Assembly (NCBI RefSeq): GCF_042676145.1
Contig: NZ_JBHTJW010000003.1
Coordinates: 1 to 64,000 of the forward strand
Origin: Methylophilus glucosoxydans
GTDB taxonomy: Bacteria; Pseudomonadota; Gammaproteobacteria; Burkholderiales; Methylophilaceae
Direction: 5' to 3'
DNA: 64,000 nucleotides
The notes beneath the pieces were generated by a model. It had not been told where the DNA came from. It did no database searches and worked only from the letters and a program-made list of their open reading frames with translations. This document shows positions 17,458 to 28,300 of the stretch, in pieces. How positions within the stretch are numbered: the stretch's first letter is position 1; each line of letters opens with the position of its first letter. A program made the translations under genes and the position numbers.

Positions 17458-17547
17458 CATTTCATCTTTGTGACACGGTGTGCTCTCAAAATGGCAAGCC
17501 TTAAGAAGCGCCTTTGGCGATTCAACTGATTTTGAAAGGGCTTGCAA

Positions 17548-19251
17548 TTGTTGCTACGTGTAATAACTTTGACCTGTGCGCTTTGGTCTTTTGCCTTGTA
17601 TGCGGAGGAGACCGAGCTATCTGCACCAAAACCGATGAATGCATGGGGCACAACAATTAGCGACGAGGCTAAGGCGAAAGCACTGGTCGAACCACAAGCA
17701 GAAAACAAAGATCAGTTTGATATTTTTGAATATGTGATTGAGGGCAATACTGTTCTGGGTATTTCTGACATTGAAAAAGCGGTTTACCCCTATCTTGGAG
17801 AGCAACGCACGATTGAAGATGTCGAGAAGGCACGCAGTGCGCTTGAGAAAGCGTTTCATGATGCGGGTTATCTCACCGTATTTGTGAATATTCCCGAGCA
17901 GGAAGTCAATGCCGGGCTTGTGAAGCTGGACGTGCTGGAAGGCAGGGTTGAGCGGCTCAATGTTGTTGGCTCCCGGTACTACTCTCTCGGTAAGATCAGA
18001 CAAAGTGTTACCGAGTTCAAGGAAGGTCAGGTTCCACATTTTCCAACTGTGCAGAAACAAATTGCCTCAGTGAATATCAATCAGGATCGTGTTGTCGCGC
18101 CTGTGTTGCGCCCTGGCAAAACACCTGGCATGGTCGAAGTGGATTTGAAAGTAGACGACAAGCTTCCATTACACGCCAGTATGGAATACAACAATCGCTA
18201 TACGCCTAACACGACTAAAACGCGGCTTTCCGGCAACTTGAGATACGACAATCTATGGCAGAGCGATCATAGTCTTGGTTTAGGTTTTCAGGTGACCCCT
18301 GAAGATACAAATCAGGTCAAGGTCTTTTCAGCCACCTATGTGATCCCTTATGCCGGAGACTACTGGGCCATTTATGGTGCGGTTAATGAAAGTGATATTA
18401 GTGCTGTGGGTGATTTGAATGTGGTCGGCAGGGGGGATTTGTACGGACTGCGCTACATCCATCCGATGCCTAGCCCGATTTCTGGATTTAATCACAATGT
18501 GACACTCGGTGTCGATTACAAGGATTTTCAGCAAAATACTCGGCGATTGGGTGCCGACTTGGACAGTAATCCGATTACTTACTTGCCTTTTTTGATTGGC
18601 TACAACGGCAATCTATCTACCTCTGCAAGTACAACCAAACTGGACTTGAACTTTGTGTTTTCTACCAAAGCGTTGGTCAATGATGAAAAAGAGTTTGCAC
18701 TCAGGCGTTATTTGGCGCGGCCAAATTTTTCTTATTTGCGCGGTCAGCTTGAGCACACACACACCTTGCCATACCAATGGCAAGCCTACGGTTCTATTGG
18801 TGGTCAGGTCACAGGTGACTCTTTGGTTTCCAATGAGCAGTTCTTTTTGGGTGGCCTAGATACCGTACGCGGCTTTCTTGAAGCCAGTGCGCTCGGTGAC
18901 AATGGTGCCAACCTCACGATGGAGTTGCGGACACCGCCCTTGCAAAAATATGTTGGCTCTTGGGTGAAAGAGTTACGCCTGCTGGGTTTTTATGACTATG
19001 GTCTGGCCAAAACACGTAATCCACTTTCTTTTGCCGACGACAGGATTTCACAAATTGAGCGCTATATTTTGTCGTCTTATGGATTTGGCGTAGATGTAAA
19101 AGGCTTGCGAGGGTTATTTATGCGGCTGGATTTTGCCCGCGTTTTGCAGTCAAGCTGGGAGCTTGAAAATGGGCGGAGAGCAACCAAACCTGCTGGTATG
19201 TATGAAAGCGGTGATACGCGGTTGCATTTTAGAGTGGGTTTCGACTGGTAA
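17548..19251 (+). CDS. Two-partner secretion outer-membrane transporter (TpsB, ShlB/FhaC family)
   Basis: An outer-membrane beta-barrel that recognises and exports the giant TpsA protein encoded next. A signal peptide (ending near LYA|EE) precedes two POTRA-like domains (about residues 55-210: FEYVIEGNTVLG onwards, then VERLNVVGSRYYSLGKIRQ). A 16-strand barrel follows, containing the family motif region FFLGGLDTVRGF and ending in an aromatic-terminated strand (HFRVGFDW). The length is standard for the family. Several TTG codons are possible starts; I prefer 17548 because AAGGG (17536-17540) lies 7 nt upstream. Confidence 0.9.
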   Translation: MLLRVITLTCALWSFALYAEETELSAPKPMNAWGTTISDEAKAKALVEPQAENKDQFDIFEYVIEGNTVLGISDIEKAVYPYLGEQRTIEDVEKARSALEKAFHDAGYLTVFVNIPEQEVNAGLVKLDVLEGRVERLNVVGSRYYSLGKIRQSVTEFKEGQVPHFPTVQKQIASVNINQDRVVAPVLRPGKTPGMVEVDLKVDDKLPLHASMEYNNRYTPNTTKTRLSGNLRYDNLWQSDHSLGLGFQVTPEDTNQVKVFSATYVIPYAGDYWAIYGAVNESDISAVGDLNVVGRGDLYGLRYIHPMPSPISGFNHNVTLGVDYKDFQQNTRRLGADLDSNPITYLPFLIGYNGNLSTSASTTKLDLNFVFSTKALVNDEKEFALRRYLARPNFSYLRGQLEHTHTLPYQWQAYGSIGGQVTGDSLVSNEQFFLGGLDTVRGFLEASALGDNGANLTMELRTPPLQKYVGSWVKELRLLGFYDYGLAKTRNPLSFADDRISQIERYILSSYGFGVDVKGLRGLFMRLDFARVLQSSWELENGRRATKPAGMYESGDTRLHFRVGFDW

Positions 19252-19302
19252 TACAAAAACTGACTTTTGTCAGTGGGTTCCTGAAGTATATGAGGTGATG
19301 TG

Positions 19303-22300
19303 ATGAACAAGTTACGATTCAAATTGGTATTTAGCAAACGTTTGGGCATGCTAGTGCCTATTGCGGAAATTGCTCGGACGCATCAGAAAACAGAGAACTC
19401 TTCCAGCCGCTCTTCAACAGGTGTACGGGCGGCAACGATTCAACCCTCTTTATGGCGCATCTCCAGCGCAAGTGTTGCCTTGCTATTGGCAGGCTATTTG
19501 AGCTGGGTTTCATCGTCAGTGTTTGCAATGGATGCTAATACCTTGCCAACAGGCGGCAGCATCGTTTCTGGTGCTGGCAATATCCCGACAAATCCAGTTG
19601 GGAATATTCTGGATGTGACCACGACGACCAGAAATGCTGTCATTCGCTGGGATAGTTTCAGCATCGGTTCAAACGCAGCCGTCAAATTTATAATGCCTGA
19701 TAGTTCCTCTAGTGTGCTTAACCGGGTGATGGGTAGTACTCCCAGTATCATTAACGGCCTGCTTGAGGCGAATGGCCATGTTTATATCGTCAATCACAAT
19801 GGCATTTATTTCGGCGCTGGTTCACAAGTCAATGTTGGTTCGTTGACTGCGACCACACTGGATAACGTGTTCGACAAGAGTATTGAGGATGTTTACAACC
19901 GGGGCATTTTGTCTAACCAAAATGAGCCAGTGTTTTCATTTGCTGATGCTGTTGGCATCATTGAAGTCGCTGGGGCCGTTTATAACGAAAAAGGCGAGTT
20001 GGTCAAAAAAGGCGCTGAGATCAGAACAGCTCCTAATGGTCGCGTGATGTTGTTAGCACCAGATGTGAAAAATAGTGGTTTGATTTCAACCCCGGATGGT
20101 CAAACCCTGCTGGCGGCGGGTAAAACCATTTACATGGCCAAACAAAATGAAAATATTCTGGTAGAGGTTTCCTCTGGCGGTACGGTAAAAAATATTGGTC
20201 AGATTGTCGTCGGTAACGGCAATGCGAGCCTAGTTGGTTTAGCAGTAAACCAGGAGGGCAGAATCACAGCTACTACCTCTGTCAGAAACAACGGTAAAAT
20301 TCTTTTAAAGGCTGAAGAGATTCAATCTAAAGGTACACCTGCGAATAACCGTTTGGGCACCGTTACGCTGGCAAAAAACAGTACCACAGAAGTGTTGGTT
20401 GATATTGCGAACACTGAAGAGGCCGTTCTTGCTCAGAAGGTCGGGGAGAAAAATCAGTCTATCGTTGAAATTCTGGGTAAAACCATTGATATTCAAGGCC
20501 GCGTGACGGCCAACGCTGGGCAGGTGAATGTGACGGCAAACTCAAATGGTATAGGAGAGTCCAGAATATTTTTGGGTGAAAATGCGATTATTGATGTGTC
20601 TGGCGTAGATGCAAATGCCCCGATGTCACGTAATCAACTCATCATACAGCTTTACTCAGAGCAGTTGAAAGACTCACCTGTGCTGCGGGGCGGCCCATTG
20701 TTTGGCGAGTTCCTGTATCTGGATTCAAGAGACGGAACGCCTATTATTAGTCAGGCAGTCATCGAGCAGGCCAAGCAGTCACAAAAACAAACCATTGCCG
20801 AAGCTATGACTAATGGTGGTAGCGTGAAGTTTACAGCAGATGGGGTGGTAACCAAAGCAGGTTCTGTGGTGAATACTTCCGGAGGTAAAACTACCTATGC
20901 ATCTGGAGCAATTAAAGAAAGCAGGCTGCTCTTCAATGGTCTATGGGTAGATGCCTCTGATGCTCAGGCCGGGGTCGCTTATGAGTCTACGGGTACAAAA
21001 TTCACTATCAAAGATCCACGGTGGAGTGCGACACGCACTTGGGATTTAGCTTCAAGCCCTGATGGCACATATCAGGCTGGCTACGTACAGGGTGGTAATG
21101 CAGGGTCTTTTACTGTTAACTCAAGTCAACTGGCATTGCAAGGTGATCTCGTTGCCAATACGACAGCAGGTACTTACCAGCGTGGAGATACAGCTAATCG
21201 TCTGACACCTCAGGGAGGTGCCCTCAATATCAACTTTACAGGTAACAGTACCCTGAACTTTGTCAACCAGTTGAGTGACCCGTTGAACACGGCTTTTAAT
21301 GCCAATAGTGATTTAAGTGATAAGCAAAAAGCCGTTTCAGAAATTGACACCAAGGTGTTGCGTCAAGGGGTTAATCGATTAGTTGTGAATGCGAACAGCC
21401 AGATCAATGTCAACACGCAATTACAAGCCAATCCTAATGGCAGTATTCAACTGGATGCCAATGGCGGTTTAAATGTCAATGCCAATATCATTGTGGCAGG
21501 AGGCAATATTACGTTGGCTGCCAGCGAGCGTAACAATGTAGTTTTGGCTAAGGGAGTCAACATCAATACCTCTGGCCTGTTAACCAATGATAAACCTGGC
21601 ATTGCAGGTGCCATGACAGGTTTGGTAATCAAGGATGCTGGCAATATTACGGTGGCTGATGGTCTAGTCATGCAAGATGGCGCAAGGCTAGAGGCTAATG
21701 CAGGCGCTTGGATCACGCAGGACAAAACTACAGAAACCGGGCATGGCGGTGATATTAATGTCACGCTGGCACAAAACAAGGTGGATCGAGAAGCTTTTTC
21801 AGCTTATGGTTTCTATGATGATGCTAAAACTAGTCAGGGCGGCAAGCTGACAGTCAACTTACAAGGTGATACAGGTTCGAGTCAGGTCCGGAATATTCAG
21901 TTGGGAGGAGTTAATCCTGAAAAAGCCGAGACTTTGTGGCTTGATGAAGGCTTTGTCAGTCGCGGTGGTTTTTCGAATTATGTGTTAAGTAATGAAAGTC
22001 GCGTGGATGGTGATATTGTTATTGGTCAATCTGGTGTGAGCACTCTAATACAACCACAACAAAATGCTCGTATCTTGATTGATAGTGCCCTAGTTGCAAG
22101 CAGTGGTAGTGCAATCAATAGCGTTTCATCAGTCACTGCACCTCCTGCTATTTTCCGCAGCCCCGTGGCATTAACCATGAAAGCAGGAGACGATCTTACG
22201 CTACACGAAGGTGCCGCGATCATCACACAGGCACCTAACAGCAAAAGTGACTTAAGAGGAAATGTGAATTTAACTTCCAAAGGGCAAATGACCATTTTGG

Positions 22301-25300
22301 GAGATATTACAGCACCGGCCGCAAGCATTTCATTGACGGTTCAGCGGCCAGATGGAATGGATCCGATTACGCCTAACAAGCAGTTTGATCCGACCTTAAG
22401 CCTGTTTGTCGGAGAGAAGTCGGTACTCTCGGCCAGAGGTCAATATATTGCACCACCAACAGTAGACGGGACTCTTAATAACGCAGTGGTACTCGATGCA
22501 GGCCATATTACAGTTAAGTCTGGTAACGGTGTAGTCATCCTTAAAGAAGGAAGTCAGCTTGACGTGTCTGCCGCTTCAGGTCTTGTAGATTTGCCAACCG
22601 TTAACAACTTTGTGCGGCAACAGGTGGATGGCAAGGCCGGTATCATCGAAGTCGAGGCGCGTGATGGCTTGGCGTTAGATGGCAGCATGATAGGTAAATC
22701 TGCAGGTCAAGGTGAAGGCGGTACATTAAGAGTCACGCTCGGCGGTGATACTTGGAGTGCGATTGAGAAAGATGATAACAATCCCTTGTTTTTCGCCAAT
22801 GGTAAGCGCTTGTTAACGGTGACACAAACCAAGAAAATGATGGCTGGCTTAAATCAACCTGGCAGTGATGCAGGCAATCTCATCCAAACCAATGACCCTG
22901 ATCTGCCTTTAACTAATGCTGTTGGTAAAGGGCAGGTTTCGCAAGCCCAAATCGCCGAAGGCGGATTCGATCATGTGCAGTTAAAGGTGAATAATGCAAA
23001 CGGCAATCCGGACAGCAAGATTATTCTAGAGTCTGGCACTGTACTCTCAGCACCTGCTAGTGTGACTCTAGATGCAACTGCAATTGCGGGTGCTGGCCGG
23101 ATCCAAGCTTCGACAGTGAGTTTGAAAAATACCGGTAGTGTAATACTGGATGCACCTGCTAACGGCAATGGAGAGATGGTGGTTGATGCCAATTTCATTG
23201 ACCTGATTGGTAATGTGACACTGGACCAAGTGTCATCAGTAAAGCTTAACAGTAAAACCGACATCCGTGGACGTGGTGTAGCCAATGGCTTACAGAGCAT
23301 TGGTTCATTGACCGTCGCTAACAAGCTGGCGATGGATGCAACGCAAATTTATCCAGTCAGCGCAGCCACTTTTAATATTAACGCTCAAGGTAACCAGAGC
23401 CGAGTTGAGGTCACGAATTCACAGGGCATTAAGCCACAAGTTCCTATGTCTGCTCAGGGCAAGTTGACTATTAGCGCCAATCAAATTTTGCAAGAAGGTA
23501 ATTTGCGCGCGCCCTTAGGTGAAATCAATTTAAATGCCAAGCAAAGTTTGGTGTTGGGTAAAAACAGTCTGACTTCTGTTTCTGCCGAGGGGAGTGTGAT
23601 TCCTTATCTCATGACCGTGTTAGGGGGTACAAGCATGGTAGAGCAGGAAGGGAATGAGCAAGCAATTGCAAAAAGTAAGCTAAACGAAAAGAAAATAACA
23701 CTGAATTCCAGCAGTATTGACTTACAGGCTGGAGCCAAGGTAGATATCTCTGGTGGCGGGGATACACTCGCTTACGGATGGATACCAGGAATAGGCGGCT
23801 CAGAGAATGTGCTTGCCAAGCAGGGGTACTATGCGGTCTTGCCTAAATTGGGTCAGCAATATGCGCCGTATGATTACTTGATGTATGGCAGCAATAATCC
23901 CTCAGATCTAAATGTCGGGCAGGCCATTTACCTGAACGGCGGGAGTGGACTGGCGGCAGGGACTTATACCTTGTTGCCTGCGAGATATGCCTTGGTCCCA
24001 GGCGCTTATCTGGTGAAGGTCAATACTGACAGCGTGCCTATCAATACCTCACTGATCCAGTTAGATGGTTCCAGCAATATGTCGGGTTATTTTACCCGTC
24101 TGGACGGCACCAGCCGAGGCCAGTTTGCCAGCTTTAATGTCATGAGTGGACAGGTCTTTTATAACAACGCTGGCACAAAAGACTATAAAGGTCCTGCAGA
24201 GTATTTAGTGACGTTGGGCAACCAGTTTTTTATGAATAAAGCCAGCCAAGATGGAACTGTTACTCCTCAGTTGTCTACAGATGCCGGGCAACTCTCTATC
24301 AGTGCAACATCGCAGTTGAATCTTGACGGTCAGATTGTGGCGCAAAAGCCAACTGGTGCAAAAGGCGGGTTGGTTGATATTTCATCTAACAAAATCCAGG
24401 TTGTCTCGAATGTGGGGGCGGTGCAAGACGGGGTACTGCAATTAAGTGCCAAACAGTTATCTAATATTCAGGCTGACAGCGTACTGTTGGGTGGGGCGCG
24501 CAGCGTTTCTGGTAATGCGCAAACCATTACCACGCAAGCGTCCGAAGTCACCTTCACTAATGATGCAAACCATGTGGTAGAAAATGCAGAGTTGATTGTC
24601 AGTGCGAAAGACAAAGTCAGTGTTAAGTCAGGTGCAGTCATTAAAACAACAACCGCTGCAGCCAATCCTGGAAATGTGACTTTAAATACTAATGGTGATG
24701 GTGCCTTGCTGGCCGTTTCCTCCAGTAATCATTTAAGCTTTAACCGGACAGGTGCCAATGGTGCAGCTGGCGAACTTGAGATTGATCAAGGCGTCAAGGT
24801 AGATGTTGCTCGCTCTGCAGTTTTTGATGGAACAAAGGTTTTTGACAAATCTGGTGATGTGAATGTCGCCACTGGCGGCAGCTTGACATTAGGCTCGCAG
24901 CAGTTTGCGCTGGGTGACAGTAACCCGAATGCCGCCACCAAAATTGATGCTGCCACCTTGCAAAGTTATGGTCACTTGTCCTCGGTAGCGCTTAATAGCT
25001 ACAAGCAAATTGATATCTATGGCGCACTAGATTTCGGATCTCGTAATTTGAATCTTATGTTGAATTCGAGTGGTTTGGCGCATCATGGTGACGGCAGTGT
25101 CGTCATCAATGCAAAAACGCTTACCTTGAGTAATACGCTGGGAAATAGTTTTGTGACTCCTCAGGATACAGGAACATCACAGTTGACGTTGAATACTGAA
25201 AACACAGTATTCGGTGCTAGCAATCAATTGAATATTGATGGTTTTGATCAGGTCAACGTCAATGCAGCGCAACAAATCAAATTTGCGGATACGGGCAAGC

Positions 25301-28300
25301 TCAATATCAATGCCGCAGAAACTAATTTGCGCTCTGCTGTGGTGACAGCAGACACGGGGGCCAAATATGACCTGAGCACAACCGGCGCTTTAGACCTGCT
25401 CAATAACGGCAATACTGCTGCAGCGACCACTGGCCTGGGGGCAAATGTTGCCTTGACATCGCGTGCAACGACGATAGCCAATCGGGTAGAAATGCTGGCT
25501 GGGCAGTTTAAAGCCACTTCAACTAATGCAGACTTAACGGTGGCTGCTGGTGGGCAGTTGGTTACGAAAGCGGCTACTGTCCAATTTGACCAAACACATA
25601 GTAAAACGACCAATGCGGGCAATGTGACACTCGTTTCAAATACTGACAATGTGGCGGTGGCCCAAAATGCGTTGATAGATGTCTCTGGTGGTCAACAGGC
25701 CGGTGATGCTGGCAGCTTGACTGTAGAGGCCAAGCGTGGACGGTTTACTGTCGCAGATGGCACGCTTAAAGCCAGTGCTGCTGGCAAGCAAAAAAATGGG
25801 CAGTTTAATCTGGATGTCAACCAGCTAGATAACTTTAGTGGTGTGAATCGGGCACTGGAGAGCGGCCAGTTTAATCAGACGCGTGATATTCGTGTCAGAA
25901 GTGGCAATGTTGATATTCAGGCTACGGATATGGTGACTGCTAAACAGTTTTCCTTGGGGGTAGATAACGGCAATATTCAGGTAGCGGGTACCGTGAATGC
26001 GGATGGCGATAAAGGTGGAGATGTCGCCATGTATGCCAGGGGCACGGTCACCCTTAAAAACTCTGCCAAAATTACCGCTAGAGGCACACAAACCAATCAA
26101 TCTATTGGCGATGCGCAAACTGGCTCAGGTGGTAAGGTGTTGCTATCATCCAATAGCTTGGCAACGACAGATGCAGTATCGGCTGAGAGCGGTGCATTGA
26201 TTGATGTAAGTGGCTACGACAAAAAGACAAATAGCAATGTAGGTGTGGATGGCGCAGATGGCACGGTTACTTTACGTGGTCGCCGTGGCATCAATGACAC
26301 TGCTGATACCGTTAATGTGGCTTTTAATACCACTGGCGCAATTAAAGGCGCAAGTGAAGTGAGGGTCGAGGGTGTCAGGACCTATACACAACCTAACCTC
26401 ACGCTCGCCAATCTGGCTCCAGTCATTAATGATACCAATAGCTTTTATAACGCTAACCTTGGTGCGGGCAGTTATGCCAATACACAAGATGGTTTGGCGG
26501 CGCAAGTATTGCCTTATATCGAACTTAGAAGCACCGCTGGTAATACTGCGACTAACATGACCTCCAGTACCGACCTTAACTTGCGTGCATTAGGCACCTT
26601 GATAGCAGGCAGAGGAGGTGTGTTTGCATTGCGTTCGAGTGGTGACCTAAGTCTGAATAGCGTCAGTGATGGTTTTAGTACTGCATTAGCAAACACAGGC
26701 GTCTTGCAGGATAAAATCAAGACTTTTGATTTGAATTTTGTGGCGGGAGCAGATTACACCTCGGCAAATGTGAATAAAACAGTCGCAGGCATAGGTAATT
26801 TCACACTGGCCAATAACAAGATTATCCGAACTGGCGAGGGCGATATTACTATCTCATCAGGTAATAATATTACGCTCGGCACAGGTGTTATTTACACAGT
26901 TGGTAAAGCGGATATCGGTGCCGATGGTTTTACCAAACCATCGGCAGCCACCGCGGCTAGCTATGTGAACAACGGGGGTGATATTCATATTGAAGCACAA
27001 GGGAATATTTCAGGCACTGCTACTACGCAAAGTGTCAACCAGTGGTTGTTGCGTCAAGCAAGTAACGCTTCCAGTGAAACGGATACCAGCTGGTGGGTAC
27101 GGCCTGATTTGTTTCAACAAGGCGTTGCCGCACTAGGCGGTGGTGATGTGAATATCACTGCTGGTGGTAATATCACTAACGTCTCAGCCTCGTCTGCTAC
27201 CAATGCGCAGTTTGATAACAGAGGGGCTAATGCCACCAACAATAGTGTTGTCAAAGGTGGTGGCGATGTGAATGTCAGCGCGGGAGGGAATGTCACTAAT
27301 GGTGTGTATTATGTTGGTCGTGGTAAGCTGAATATTGATGCCGATGGAAACATTGGTAAACCAGAAAATGCGCCTGCCAACTCACAAGGTCTGTTGATTG
27401 CCCTGCAAGATGCAAGTGCTAATGTCAGTGCCAATGGCAACGTCAAGGTGGATACTGTATTTAACCCTACGTTATGGGCACAAGGTTCAACCAATTCTAG
27501 TGTGGCAGCTAATAATAGCTATTTTAATACATACTCAAATCAAGCTAGTTTTGAAGTTTCTTCTCTGGTTGGGGCAGTGCAACTCGGCTTGCAACACAGA
27601 GACAATATCTCCTCCGCAGGTTTAAGTACCGCAACGGGGTCGCTTAAGAATCATGACTATGGTGCAATACATCCAGGTATAGTCAAAGCAACTGCGTTTT
27701 CGGGTGATATCACAGCGTACAAAATGATATTGGCACCTTCGCAAAATGGACAATTGCAATTGTTAGCCGCTAATAATGTCATTGGTGTTACTTCAACATC
27801 AACAGGTGGGCAACTCCCCACTGCATCAGTCATTATTTCGGGTGCGGATGTTTTAAATCAGTTTACGATTAATCAACCCTTTGTTGGTAATGCAGCAGAT
27901 GGCACATTAGTTGACTTTGTTGCAGCATTCAAAACTGGTCAAGCTGCAATACCTGTGCACACGGGGGATAGCAGTCAATCGATCATTATTGCAAGAGCGG
28001 GTAATGTTGAGTTTAAAGGCCGACCGTCTTCCAATGCCTCTGATAATGTTTATGGCTTGAAGTCATCGATGCCTGTTTATATCAGTGCGGGCCAGGATGT
28101 GACCATGCACGCTTCTATACAGCATAATAATCAGGGTGATATTTCTATTGTCAAAGCGGGTAATGACTTTGTCATGGATCTGCCCAATCCGGACGCCGCG
28201 TTTGTGGTCCATGGTCCTGGCGATTTGTTGATTGAGGCCTCCCGTAATATTAATCTTGGCAAGACCAACGGCATATTGTCTGTCGCCAATACTGTTAACG

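Larger units (their letters stand above)
17210..17547. promoter_or_regulatory. Intergenic region before tpsB
   Basis: This stretch holds a 7-bp hairpin (ACTACGA / TCGTAGT, 17222-17242), the terminator at 17254-17280 and, further down, the CGGACTAGTCCG box. No gene is supported here. Confidence 0.6.
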